DNA from: Bugula neritina
Taxonomy: Eukaryota; Bryozoa; Gymnolaemata; Cheilostomatida; Bugulidae
Length of the DNA stretch: 64,000 bases
Direction: 5' to 3'
Assembly: GCA_964035545.1 (NCBI GenBank)
Contig: OZ037768.1
Coordinates: 21,140,700-21,204,699 of the forward strand
Shown here one piece after another: positions 49,024 through 62,596 of the stretch (the stretch's first letter is position 1; each line of letters opens with the position of its first letter). The notes beneath the pieces are model-generated. The model did no database searches. It had not been told where the DNA came from and was given only the letters and a program-made list of their open reading frames with translations. The position numbers and the translations under genes are program-made.

Positions 49024-52000
49024 TGTGTTGCTCACTAGTGAACCTGTGATGACAATGTCAACATGAAAACTAACAGTAGTTGTGTGGGTTACTTTTTATA
49101 GAGCTTGTGATATTTTTTATGCCATGGTTCTTCTCATCTACAAGGAAACAAAAGCAGCAAAACATTATAATTCAACCAAATGCCAATTGCAATCATGCAT
49201 GCAGCGATAATAGTAATTTAGAATATTTAATGGTACTGATATATCATATAAGACTAATAATACAAATATAATGGCTTCACATAACGATGAATGATGCTCA
49301 AAGGTAGAAAAAATTTCCTGCCTGTAACGAAAACTGTGACCAGTTGTTATTGTGATGACCTGTAATTGGTGGAAGCATATTTTTGAAGACAAACTTTGCT
49401 TCTGACGCATTTTATCAGACTGCATTTTGTAAATTGCATCTGGTATTGCATATATTTTATTCAGAATTGCATATTCAATCTGGTAGCCTACTGCATATTT
49501 TACCTGGTATTACATATTGCATCTCATATATAAACATTACTAAGTCTCAGGCTATAGATTTAATTAGTTCACAGTGTATGCTTACAGCCAACAGAGCTTT
49601 AGCATTTTATCACTTTTTACTGATGTTTCAAAAATGCTAGATTTGAAATTAGTATTGATTGAATAAGCGTAGCTACATGTTGTGAGAAACTTAAAAGAGT
49701 GATATAGGACAGCAAAGTATGTTAAAGCAAGAAGTAACAGTTCAGCTTATAAAGAACACCATGCAAAGCATATGGAAATAAACTTAGATTGACTAAAATA
49801 CTGAATTTATTCTATAGATGCAAAATGTGACCTATATATATATATGTGACCTATATAAGCATTACATATCAAGGTGCCGGGAAGCTGCCTTGTATTTTCA
49901 TATAAATTTTGAATTGTAAGAAGAAAAATCTTTATTGAGTAGAAAATGTTTTAGCATGCAGTCACATAAATGTTGTTGAACACTATAAAACATGACTCAA
50001 TTATTGTAGAAAAAGTGGGTATATAATGTTATGGCAAAATAGGTTTCCCATTTTCTGACTTGTATAACTAACAATAGGTGAATAATTTTTCATATATAAA
50101 TAATATATATATACTGTTATGTATATATAATACACACACATATCTATATTAGGCTATTACAAAAATATTATAATTTTAAGGCATATTTCTAACATTGAGT
50201 CTTGCAAATTAATTTTGAGTAGCACCTATCCATTGATTATTTTTGATCAATGTATTGAAAATTAAAATCTTCTACTGCTAAAAGCTGTAAACTTTATATT
50301 TTGTTACACATGATATTTGGATGATGCTGTGCTGCATGACGTACTCTCAAGTATAACCAATAATATATTATTGGTTATACTTGAGAGTACGTCATGCAGC
50401 ACAGCATCATCCAAATATCATTTTATAACACTTCCGGTAATGTATACTCAGTAGCAGGTAATGTTATGTCTATTATATTTTACAGCTTTCAGTCATATAC
50501 CTGCTTGGAAAATATTAATATTCATTAAAAAAATCAGCTTCACTAAAAGACTACAACTTACAGTAGAAATACTTCTATAAATACTTTATTTTTAATGTTT
50601 TATAGCCAAGGGTTAAAGTTTTATATAATCTATAATGAATGAATTAAGATGCAGACCATGCAATGTTACTCTAGCAATTAGCATAATGCTTAACAGATTA
50701 AACTTATTCAATATAAAATTAAAATTATGCTGTTATAGCTGTTTTCAGAAGTATATGTGTGGCTATATGTGGATAAAAACTGTTTTCACCACCATTTGAC
50801 TTCAGCTACAATAATTACACGCTGCATTAAACATAAAACTTCAATTGAAATACTTTAATTATTTGCAATGAAGGCAAGCAGGTAACGCCTTGTGTTATAT
50901 TATCTATTAGTTATTATATGCCTCTGTTCAATATTAGGCAGGGCTCACGCAATATATATAGCTTGTTCTCTTCTAACTAGTTTACTTCCTCCACCATTAA
51001 AGAGACAACATAGACTGACTGGAGTACTTTGTATGATGCAGGTTTTATAATAAAGAGCAGTTGATGTGGTGTACAAATAATATAATTCTACAACAGAATG
51101 GTTTGCATTGTATACAAGCATATTCCCTTTCTAGTTTATAGGGCTATAATACCCTCTCCTCTTTTATTAAAGCTTATACAGTATAGTGTAGACATAAAGA
51201 AACCAGGTGATTTACAAATTCAAATCAAAAATTTTATATATAGAGGAAGAGAATGGGGCTCAGTTACATTACATCCTGCTTGGAAAATAGTTTTCCCCTA
51301 TAAATATTTTCTCATAATTATCAGTACTTTAATCCCCTAATAATCTGCTCATTTGTGGTCACAGCAAAATACTTCAACCTAAATTACGACATAAGGAGTT
51401 TTTTCTGATCAACAACAATTAGTCAAGCATAACATTTAAAGTGGTTTAGATTATACCTTGCACGTATATAAAATGAATTATATTTTTTTCAAAGGTATGA
51501 AAACAAATTTTCAACCAGGAAATTTTTTTTCAAAAACGCAGAATAAAAACCGTTAATCCCTGAAAAAGAACCATTAGCTGTTAACTCAAACCTGACTAAT
51601 CAGAGTTTAAACTCTACTATTAGTAACGCTGATGCTTTCTGCAGTTCATGCGTTGACCTACTAAATATTCAAGTTAAATGATTTTTTGTAACGCTACATG
51701 TTGACACCTTCAGTCTAGACCAATTCTTGAAACAGTAATATAAACATTGTATAGATTTGCGATATAATTTAAACCAGTTCTATTTTCATGATCAGCTTGT
51801 TATTATGCCCAGAGAAATATTTTATAAATCATGCATAATCTATAATGTTGAAGTTTTTCAATACTGCGACCCCAAATTTGCAGATTATTATAGTGCATCA
51901 AAGCACTAATAGCTATAAAAAGGTATTCATGAGGGGGGATAATTCCTTGGTTTTTAAGATTTTCCAAGTACAGGATCTAACAGGATTGATCGAAGCACTT

Positions 52001-52429
52001 TTTCTATATAATGGCGCAATTATTGCAGTTCTGTATTTGAATTTGCTAACCAAATATGAGTTATTTGGATTTATAAGATGTAAAATGGTCGTTATATTTA
52101 TAAAATATAGGAGCAATTTGTGAAAAGCTCTTTAATTGTTATACAGATATTATCATATGCTTACATTGATAGATCTTCAGAGTGCTTGAAAGTGGAATTC
52201 ATAAAAAAAGATTACCAAGCAAGGGCATTTAATAAACTAAAAGGTACATATCTATAAAATGGGGGTATATATAGGAGGTAATGAAGACATGTGGATGTGA
52301 ACTATATAAGGAATAAAAGATATATACCACATAAACAATGTTTAAACATTTGATATTAGATGTGCAAAATTTCTGCATTTTAAAGAAATCTTATCATTTA
52401 ATATTTTCTATAAACAAAACATATGTATA
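49024..52429. other. Intergenic DNA upstream of the D8C gene
   Basis: The presumed promoter (49024-49250) is duplicated at 52892-53110. It also contains the palindrome at 50311-50420. The segment 50880-51010 has a copy at 54050-54180. I see no gene. Confidence 0.6.
50311..50420. repeat. Perfect 110-bp palindrome
   Basis: Two 55-bp arms with no spacer and no mismatch, starting TGATATTTGGATGATGCTGT and centred at 50365/50366. Beyond the arms similarity continues weakly (TGTTACACA versus TGTTATAAAA). Confidence 0.97.
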
Positions 52430-52813
52430 AATTTCTTTTTTTTTCTTAAAAGATTTCCTATTTGGGTTGTTAGTTTATACAACCGCACTTTAAAAGTAGC
52501 CATAGTGTAGATATACATTATTTAGACTTATATGAAATTTAAATGATAATGTTCCATGTTACAACCAACAACTAAGTAAAAATATATATTTCATAGATGC
52601 AATTCAAAAAAGCTTTCCGGGTGTTCAGTTGTTTACAAACAAGTTAAAAGCTTCCTAATAAATTATATCAGTGCTCTATAATTTTGGTATTGTTTATTAA
52701 AAATTATAGCTTGCAAAATAGAAACTATATATTAATTGCTTGTAATTTGATGGTTGTTTCACTAGCGGGTCTATAGTTGTAATGACACTTATATTATAGT
52801 TATAAAAACTCTA

Positions 52814-52891
52814 TTTTCTCTTCAGCTCTTTTAAGGAAAGGTCTGCATTAGCTGAAATGACTAAATATAGTACGCAGTAAGCCCAAAACAT
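52814..52891 (-). pseudogene. Truncated copy of the D8C gene exon 1
   Basis: The minus strand reads MFWAYCVLYLVISANADLSL then KELK before the homology ends. The signal peptide frame is still open, but the rest of the exon and all later exons are gone. Confidence 0.8.
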
Positions 52892-53215
52892 TGTGTTGAT
52901 CACTGGTGAACCTGTTTTGATAATATCAGCATGAAAACTAACAGTAGTTGTGTGGGTTACTTTTTATATTATAGATTGTTATATTTATATACCAGGTTTC
53001 ATTTACAAGGAAACAAAAACCAGCAAAACATTATAATTCCATCAGATGCCAATTGCAATCATGCATACAGCAATAATGGTAATTTAGATGGCAGAAATGG
53101 AGTATATGGTACTGCATGATTATACTAAAAATACAAGAAACAGCTTTAAACAATGACATACTGTTTACAAGTAGCAATATTATACATAAATTAGCCAGCT
53201 TTTTATTGTCACAGC

Positions 53216-53410
53216 ATATAATGTTCAGGATATCACAGCGTAATGTTTAGGATGTCACAGCATAATGTTCAGGATGTCACAGCATAATGTTGAGGATGTC
53301 ACAGTATAATGTTCAGGATGTCACAGTATAATGTTCAGGATGTCACATTATAATGTTCAGGATGTCACAGTATAATGTTCAGGATGTCACAGTATAATGT
53401 TCAGGATGTG
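53216..53410. repeat. Minisatellite, unit 22 bp
   Basis: About 9 tandem copies of TCACAGTATAATGTTCAGGATG, very homogeneous, with GCATAATG and TTGAGG variants at the left side. Confidence 0.95.
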
Positions 53411-53474
53411 TTTTTGATGAAGATCCATGGATAACTTTGGCAACAGATCTATGTGAACCATACTGCTGAGTATT

Positions 53475-53635
53475 GCATAGGCCTACTGTATATGGTATTG
53501 TATGTGGTATTATATGTTGTATTGTATTATAGTATTATATATGGTATTGTATATAGTATTGTATATGGTATTGTATATATATAGTATACGTACATATTGT
53601 ATATGGTAATGCATCCAGTATTGTATATTGCCTTT
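53475..53635. repeat. Degenerate TATGGTATTGTA repeat
   Basis: Imperfect copies of about 12 bp (GTATATGGTATT), AT-rich, with a short TA run inside. Confidence 0.75.
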
Positions 53636-54200
53636 ATAATTGAACCAATAATTTTTAAAAGTTAGCTAATCTCCTTGTTCTACAGCTTTAAAGCTTCCAG
53701 TCAAAAGCTGACTACAATAGCTAAAGAGAGACAACTCCAGCAAAATTCTAAAACCTGCACTTTAATATTTCTATAAGCTATAGGACTATAATATAATAGA
53801 TAGCTTTTAGCTAAGTTAGGTTTAATTGATATATATGAATAAAGCAGAAAAATATCTTTAGCATAATGCGTATATAACAAAACATGTAAATTATTCTATA
53901 TAATTAAAATCATGCTTCATCTGTTTGTTAAAGAATTGAAATAGCTTAAACATGTATTCGTACTTGGAATATAATTAAATGCAGCAATATATTTAAGCAA
54001 ATTCTAAAAGCTTATAATTGCTGAAAGATTAATATTAAATATATTGAGGACAAGTAGCACCTTGCACTCTAAAAATATATATTAGTTATTACATGCTCAC
54101 GTTAGTAGTAGCCATGGATTCACACAATGTGTAGCTTGTTCTCTTCAAACTAATTTACTTCCTCCACCAATAAAGATTGATATATAAGAGTATATAATTA

Positions 54201-54635
54201 AAAGGTGTTAGTGTAAGCACTAAGTACAGCTAGCATTGTTGCCATAACATATTGAATGGTACATAAAGCTGAGCTTATTGCAGCTAATCCAAGCTTACAA
54301 CAGCTTGATGCTAACAAATATATAAACTTTATGAAAATTCACTTTATTTATAGTTTACTAGAATAGCTTCAGCAAAAGAAAACACAAATTCATGGGTACA
54401 ATGACTGAGGGAATATGTAAGTATAGTTAACTAACTATAATAATCACTGGAGTATTAAAATACTAATTATATAAGCTATGTCTCGATCTAAACATTAAAT
54501 GAAAAAAATCAATTAAAATGCAGACAAATAATTTTAGTAGTAGTGTAATTTAAATACAAAGAAAGACAATTAGTTTTTTAATTTTAACACATTATATATT
54601 TTACATTTCTCAAGTTTGTATGTTTTCTAATTTAG
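54201..54635. other. AT-rich intergenic DNA
   Basis: No gene or recognised repeat is seen. Confidence 0.5.
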
Positions 54636-54914
54636 ATGGTGGATATTTTTATAAATTCATTGCAAATGATAAACCGGGTGAAAGGGAAATTCCACAAAAT
54701 TTTACTCCGTATTCTGAAGAAAACAGATATACCTACTGATGTACCTAATATTCTATCTTCGTAGGCTGCACGGTCATGTTTTAGTAAAGATCCTAACTTA
54801 TGTTATCAAGAATCATCTGATGAACCTCTGTCCAAAGTTATATCTGATGCTCTCACACTACTGAATGATACAGGAGTTAAGTGTTTATTGGTAACATATT
54901 TCAAGGTACTATAA
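54636..54914 (+). pseudogene. Unrecognised coding-like frame with one internal TAG
   Basis: From ATG (MVDIFINSLQMINRVKGKFH...) the frame is open for 93 codons to TAA 54912-54914, apart from TAG at 54762-54764. The second half (EPLSKVISDALTLLNDTG) looks like folded protein. The sequence TTTAG before the ATG could be an acceptor, and AAG|GTACTA a donor. The family is unknown. It may be a 5' exon of the zinc-finger sequence downstream. Confidence 0.35.
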
Positions 54915-55800
54915 TATAATAAAACAGGTAGAAATTTAATAGATATTGGACAATTTTTCTACCCATTTTGTGTAAAGATATTTAGCCAGCTATACAAAGG
55001 CGATGCTATACACATGCTTATATTATAGCTGCTAAAATCTAATTATTTTGTACTGCACGTGGTAGAGGTGTATATGAGGGATACACAGAGTTATAATTGC
55101 CTTAATTTCTCCATAGCATTCCCCTGGTCTATGTTTTTTTGATTGAACGTATTTAATGTCAATATAGTATATATTATACTCAAATAATTCCACACCAAAA
55201 TAAAATGCTAAGACTTCAGTTTAATTTGTTGAACATGCATCAGTCTATATAATGTCCCAAAACCTTCAAGAGCTAAAATAGATAAAATCCAAAAAATTAT
55301 TCTTATGTTTCTCTTACCTAATTGTAAATATCATTTTGAGAAGAGACGACTCTGACTGAAGTTTTTTATCTCCTGAGCTGCATGCAGTTTCTAGTTTAAA
55401 TTTTCTACTTGTTGCTTCTGCATGACTAGAGAAAATATATTTAGATATTTTAGGACTATAATATTTGGGTTTTTAAAACAAGTTTTGTCTGTTGAAAATG
55501 TTTTAGTGCACCATCTTGCTATAATAACAAAAACTATGAATGCTCTATAAATAAAAATGTTTTGTTTTTCTTCATGCATTGCTGCGACAGTAGATTATAT
55601 ATAATATAATCTATAATCAGTAATATTATTACCATAATGTATGTTTCGAGTAGATTTTTTTCAATTTCAATAAACCTATAACTTTACTGTTTCTATAATA
55701 TTACTTGAAATATACATATGAGTTGGCGAGTGCATTAATGTGAAAATATTTTATAATTAGTTTCTCAGCTTTGAAGGCTTTTGTCAATTGTTTATATTAA
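54915..55800. other. AT-rich DNA between two coding-like remnants
   Basis: No supported gene; possibly an intron. Confidence 0.45.
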
Positions 55801-56442
55801 ATGATTTTTGCAGAGCACGTTGAGAAAGAAAGCTGGAAAGATTCAACTTTCAAGTTATCTGTATGTGGAAAGAAGAATCAATTTCAGAGTATAACCTTAT
55901 ATATAGGCTCACAATTTCTCACTCACTCTGTACCAGAAGAAACAAATGTATGGAGTAAAGACAGGAATAATCTAGAAATACACCTAAACAAACACACTAG
56001 AGAAGAGTCATTTCAATCTATAGCTAGTAATTCTGAAAACTCTTTAAAAATAGTTTAAAGCTGCATACGGTAAAGCGCACTGAAAAAAATGTATCTGCAT
56101 ATAATGGCGGTGATTACACTTTCAATCAGAAACATGCTCTACAGCAATATAAGATGGAACGCACTATAGATCAACCTTTTCCGTGTGTTTTTTGTAACTT
56201 TAGCTGTTCTGGCAAGCATAACCTAACAGTTCATATAAGAAGGCATGCTAGCTGGTGAAAAGCCATTTGTGTGCAAGTTTTGTGAATATAAATCTGTTAG
56301 GAAAAGCTTTTTAAAAAGACATGTTTTGAACAAACATTCCCGAGAAGAACCATTTCAGTGTGATTTATGCAACTGTAAATGTGCTGCAAAGTACTATTTA
56401 CCCAAACATAAGAAAACTCATACTAAAGAGAGCATTCTTTAG
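55801..56442 (+). pseudogene. Decayed C2H2 zinc-finger gene
   Basis: An acceptor-like TTTTTGCAG at 55813 is followed by a frame with damaged fingers (CGKKNQFQS...HLNKHTREE) and a stop at 56056-56058. Later the sequence encodes CVFCNFSCSGKHNLTVHIRRH, and after a one-base shift at the linker (56243-56250) GEKPFVCKFCEYKSVRKSF, RHVLNKH and CDLCNCKCAAKYYLPKHKKT. At least one stop and one frameshift break it. Confidence 0.7.
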
Positions 56443-57459
56443 TAAAGTAACTACTCGTTATAAATAATAATTGATAAGAAGTGTGTAAAAATACTGAATT
56501 TAGTGCTTAATCTAAAAATGAAGCAGCTTTTTTATCTTTTGTTGTTTTTTTTAAGTAATTATAGTAAAGCTGGAGAAGTAACATGTGTAGGTAGTTAAGT
56601 ATATATGGTAACCAAAAGTTCTATATTATAGATTACATTTGAAAGGAAATTTTTATAGCATTTATACAGCTTGCCAGTAAATTTAGTAATAAAAAATGAT
56701 ATATATTTTATATTTAATATCTTTTTCCCTAATTGGCAAGCAAATAACCACTGTTTCCTTTAAATTTAAATTACGCTGATCTTTGTATACTAACTACAAC
56801 TATTGTACTGTTGCATAAGTGATTATCCCTGATATAATTATTTTAGCTTTTCTTTGAAGATGTTATGGTAAACTATGATGTAATGTACATAATATGGTAA
56901 TTCAAGCTTTGAACTAGAAACAATTACAAGATAAATTTATAGTTATCAACTCTATAAAAGTTTTGCACTGGTAATCAAGGTGTTCCTTTGTAACTGATAA
57001 ATGGGAGCTTTTCTGAACATAATTCTGATTTGTGTTGTTCGAGAAAACATAAGCTAAATACAAGGGAGTATGTAAAAGTTTGGAACCAAAGAGATGCGAT
57101 GTTGTTATAACAACATAATATATGCTGATGTTGATTATTTAAAGACATTTGCAGTAATGAAAATAATAAGCAGTAATTTCTTATAGGCTACAGAGCTGCT
57201 ACAACAAGAGTAGTGTGTCATTTAATGCTTTCTCTGAACAAAAAAAATGATTTTATTTTACTTAGACTTTCCACTTGCATTGCTTGAAAACATTTATAGT
57301 ATATAACATATTATAAAAATAGCCATATTATAAATAACTCAATTTCCATTTATGAAAATTCAAGAGACATGCATATGTATAATTCATGAAATTGAAATGG
57401 TTATACAACCAGCAATATTACAGAGCTTTCTTAGTTATAATGTGCAGTTGTATACTAGT
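56443..57459. other. AT-rich intergenic DNA
   Basis: No gene, RNA or repeat that I can support. Confidence 0.5.
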
Positions 57460-60400
57460 TGTAATCTATTTACTGTAACCTATATAATATACTGCAACCT
57501 ATTTACTGCAACCTATATAATATACTGCAACCTATTTACTGTAACCTATATAATATACTGCAACCTATATATACTGCAACCTATATATAACACACTGCAA
57601 CCTATTCTGCAACCTATTATATGTCTACTGTGGCCTATAATTTAAAGCTTCTAATAATATAATGCATATATACAAATTTATGCATAATTATAATAAGGCC
57701 ATCAAATTTCTGTTCTAATGTGAATATAATTTTAGAACCGACTTGATATTTAAAAACTACAATGGGTGGATTTAAGAGCCAGGAATTCCCACACTATATA
57801 ATATAAAATCTACATGTCTTTGCTTCTACTATATATATAGCATACAAACTCCACTGTATATTTAGTAATTTGTAGTAACAATCAGGTGGCTAAATGCTTC
57901 TCAAAATATAAATATAATATTTAGCATCCATTACTAACCTTTTAAAATAATAGTGAGACTTAGAGGGAGATAAGCTAGCTACACTCCTATTATACTAACC
58001 AAGCTGGCATATCTGCATGTATAGATAAACTCTGTTAGTAAACAGTGGGCTCCTTTATCATAGTAGTATAAGTAGTGTTATCACTTCGGCCAGGTGACCG
58101 CACCCATCACCAGCTCATCTCAACCCAACTATGGCAAGCAAATGTAAGTAGATATATCTTAATTTTATATTTCTTGCAATTTTGTTAAATAGACCTAAGC
58201 TATACAGCTTCTTCTGCATGCATGTCTGCTATATTATTATCACTAAGTATGTTAATATAGCTAAATCATGAATTAGATACAGCTCTCTAAGGGTAGAGCT
58301 ACATGACTCGGGTTTCTTGCATGCGGGTCCAAATTTTTGAAAACTTGTACCGGGAACGACCTGCCACACACAATTTATTAGCTAATGATCCTGAGGTTTA
58401 ACTTTACTGCTGGTCTACAGTTGTTTGTTTCTAAATCTACCTCATCGAAAAAGTGACTAGATATTATAAAAGCAGAAATGCAAACTATTTAAGACTGTTT
58501 TAATTCAGTTTGCTAAAAATTCAAAAATTGTGCTAGCTAAAAGATAATCAGCCAATTAGATCAAACACTGCTGCACTTTCTGCTCAGCATGTTATCCGCA
58601 CACAACAGCCCGTTTTTGGGTTCAATGGGATTTTAGCATGTTGGCTGGCACGGTTCATTTTGCAGACATTTTTTATTTTGCTTCACAATTCAATTTAAAC
58701 AATCTAAACCTAATCTGCAACAGGTAAATGCATCTGAAAAAAATCTTGTGCAGTAAACTATATATTGTTTTTTTATCTTGAAAACAATATTTCTGATATT
58801 TTCAGATTGATTACATAAGCGAAATGTTATAAAATTTGATATTTATTCATTGTATTTCAAGCATACCATGCAATTGCTTTTCAAACATCAAAGCTGAAAT
58901 GATGTCATTATAATAATATAGTAACTGTATCGGAAGTGTAGTGTAGGTGTGGTGTAAGTGTCTAGTGTTAGTAAGTGAGAATTATGATTGAACACCCTAC
59001 ATGGTATCACACTTGATTCTACTAAGACTTTATCCATCAGCCAATCACAAAATGTGTTATGTATGTTAAACCAGCCTTTCTGATCAATGAGCTATGTTAT
59101 TGGGTGCAAAGGTAGAAATGTTTGCTAAACTTAGAATTATAATTGTTGGCTTAGCATTTTAATTTAAAAAGTGATGTTCTGTTTATTGTCAGATATATTT
59201 CTATTCTACACAACTCCAGTACTAAAACTAATGATTTTATAAGATAAGCTGCAGTTCTACACTAAATTCTGACGTTGTATTGCAGCCTCATTCTTGTTAA
59301 TAGTATTACAAAACCAAACTACAATAATGCAAATAATGCAAATATATAAACTTGAATTTTAGCCTTTGTGTTATAGTATATGCTGCATTACAACTGGTAT
59401 TTTTAATGTGTGTATTGAATAACACTATTAATTACAAATGATGGGGAGTGTCAGAATGTTATTGAATAATATAATTTCCCAGATTACAGTGTACAAAATA
59501 GCTCTATTAGTTAACTAAAGCAGAACCCGAACAGAACCTGCATATTATGACAGAAGTCAGTTAAGATATAACCTCAGTATAGATCCAGTGTAATTTATAT
59601 AACATGATTGCAATATTATAAATACATAGTGTAGATAAGCTACAGATATTCCATTTACCCTTTGTCTCCTCCACCCACTTTATCTATCTGGCTACTTGCA
59701 CAATAATTTATAGATATATCCACATATTGCAGATAACCTTTGAGATATTCCATTTACACCCCCCAAGTCGCATGACTGTTGGTAAATATTACTCTTAATT
59801 TAAATAGCATCTAAAGTCTACTGCACAGCCTTAAGTGACTGATTGTTATCATTAATTAAATATTTTCTTTGTATAATATTCAAATATAAGATAACACTAA
59901 TAACAACCAAAATACCTGGACTATAGTCTATACTATCAGCGTAATGTCTGACAACAAAACTAACATTACACATGCCTAAGCTGTGTCAGCTGCTGCATTT
60001 CTGATCGTGAAATAAGAATATATTATGTTTTCTTAAAACAAGGAACATTTATTCCCATGTTCTTGTAACTTGATGAAACAAATTCCCATTTGAATTTAGT
60101 TAAACTATATGAGCTTTACCTAACTGCCTGCTTGTTTTATGACATTTGTATGGTCTAATTTATCCATAAACTTGCATTTTGCATGTGTCCACACAAGGAG
60201 GCTTTTAATTGAATAATATTTAACACAATTATCAGAGTCAACAGCTCACTGTGGTACAACAACTGACAAAAATGCAAAAATTTAATTAGAGTGCGTGGAC
60301 GTATGTGTGTGAAATTACTACCAGTGTCCCTCCTGACATTACCATTGGCCTAGGTAAAGTGTTTGACTAAAATATGTTCAGAGCACGATGTGTCGAGGCA

Positions 60401-61995
60401 AACCAGTGTTTGTATATACTATAAATTTTATTCTGGCTGTTTCCACTTTCAGGTTACTTTCTCTTAATATTTCTATTGCTATAACACTCGGAGATGAACA
60501 AATTATTTTATGATTTCTAAGGAATCAAATTTACAGTACTACTAACATTGCTGGGATTGTTTCATAATTAATAGTTTCTTTGGTGTATTTAATTATACTT
60601 TAATAAAAGTTCTTTTAAATCAAAATTCTCTGCATGCAAAGCGTAAAGCGAAAAGCTTATCTTATAGTAGTCCATGCTGTCTTCTAGTTGTAATTTACAC
60701 TGTTTTAAGCACGTTTCGTTATTACAAAGACTGTATAAATCTAACTCTACTTATATAACTGTATGAGCTCTGATACAGGTCATAGATATTACAACAATTG
60801 AGAAATATTTTATGGTTCATAAACTCCATATTTTTTAAAATTATTTTGGTAAACTAACCAGCTTTCAGCATGATAAATTTATTATTAAATTATAATATAT
60901 ATGATATTTATTTAGCAGTATTTGTTGAACACTTCTAAAATAATTTAGTTCTAGCAGCTGAGTGGTCAACACTGAACTGAGATAGAAATGCTGTTTATAT
61001 GCTGCTGCAAAGCTTACCACTGTGAGATTTAGTTATGATATTGCATATATATAGCTAAGAGAATTAGTTAATTAGTATATTGCCAAGCAGCAAACCAATT
61101 ACAATTATTCACATCATGTACAGAGATAGGGTTTTACTTGAAAAGATAGTTGTACACATGTATATATAATAGACCTGCAAAATCTTATATATTTTGGTGT
61201 AAAACTTGCTGCCATGGTTAAGATTCAAAGCTCAGATATTTAAAAATACTGCATGCTACCTGTGGAGAAGTTTTATTTTTATCAAATGGTTTCACAATAT
61301 ATACTCCACTCATGTGGTCAAATATTATATTATGTGCCACATAAAAAGTCAATGTTTTATTGGTGCAATATTTACCTTATTATAATCTCCAGTATTTACT
61401 GTTCCAAGCTGAGTGCTTTAAAGCCTCTATAAAGTATTGTATCTATAACTCACATGCCATGCAAGTATAAATACTGAGGGATGTCAAATCCCATTCCTTC
61501 TTTCTATTTTCTATAATAAAGTTCAGGCTATGTTGGTGATAAATGATAATATTCTAGTAATTGTATATGGGGAGTGCTATATGACCCATTCATACACTGC
61601 TTATAGCTTGGCTATAGTGAGAAGGTGAAAGGTGGCTGTAATTTTATACCTTCAACTAGAATACAGAATAATATGACTCACTAATAGCTAGAGAAATGTC
61701 TACTCATTTTATAATGTAGATTGTTATAGTGTCTAAAATTTATTCAGATATAGCTTTTTACCAGACTGCTATTTATAGATATTGCCTCATTCTGTTTATC
61801 AGAGACTAAATTATCTATATAGTATACCTATAGCCGAGTGAGCTGACATTTAAATAAATAATATAAATAATAGGGGAATATAAGCTTAGAAATGTTACGT
61901 TACAAATTATTTAGAGTTTGTGTTGTGACAGTTAAATATAGGACATTCTATTTGTAACTCTGCACATTTCCTACATTATTCTTTTTGTGGATAAG
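57460..61995. repeat. Segmental duplication, copy 2
   Basis: Collinear with 7820-14740 but without the hAT and the ~1.1-kb insertion. It ends abruptly at GTGGATAAG, where the Gypsy 2 LTR begins. It includes ATGGCAAGCAAAT|GTAAGT at about 58131, an ATG followed by a good donor. In copy 1 this ATG is GTG. That is too little to call an exon. Confidence 0.9.
57473..57620. repeat. Minisatellite, TGCAACCTATTTACTGTAACC-type units
   Basis: Imperfect copies of CTGCAACCTATATAATATA and CTGTAACCTATTTA. Copy 1 has only one or two units (about 7833-7855, TTAACCTATTTACTGTACTC). Confidence 0.85.
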
Positions 61996-62301
61996 TGTTA
62001 TGTTTTTCAGAATTAGGGTCGATGTGCAACCAAGAGAGTCTATTTACTGCTAGAGAAACTTCACCGTGATAAGTCGAGTAGATATTGTTATATTTAGGTA
62101 CAAAGATACATAATAAAGTTTGATATACAACAGTTAATAATACACGCGTCTATTTAATTTACTGCACTATCCTCAACTGGCTAGTAGCGCGAAGCTCACT
62201 ACTGCTATTTATATCAACTTAGCTAGTTGGCTGGGTATATAATTCCGGGTCAATACGCGACCTCGCAAATTGCGCTGCTGGTAGCTCCACGAGACACCAC
62301 A
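61996..62301 (-). repeat. 3' LTR of Gypsy 2
   Basis: The minus strand starts TGTGGTGTCTCGTGGAGCTA and ends AAAAACATAACA; 306 bp. It is diverged from the Gypsy 1 LTR but plainly homologous. The polypurine-like AGGGGGCAG lies just before it. Confidence 0.9.
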
Positions 62302-62596
62302 CTGCCCCCTCCAGCAGAAAGCCCTCTTTCTGATAAAAAAAAATATAATTCACACATAAAAAACTTATACATCAGTGGGCTATGAGAGAAACAATATAAA
62401 AAATATATACAGAGCCAACTGGTTAGATACATATGTATAAAAGAATATGCACAATGAAATGATACTAAGTAATTAATGAGTCCTATCTACATGTAGAGTA
62501 CGTGCCACCGTAACGGTAGGGAATGCCACAGAGAGGTAGTAGAGGAGCGAGATGGAAGTTGAAGAGGGAACTCATCTTAATCTTGGGCCGCTCGTT

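Larger units (their letters stand above)
52430..54200. repeat. Diverged partial duplicate of the D8C locus
   Basis: Collinear pieces: 52430-52770 with 45943-46500, 52814-53110 with 48945-49240, and 54050-54180 with 50880-51010. Exons 2-5 of the gene are missing in this copy. Confidence 0.75.
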
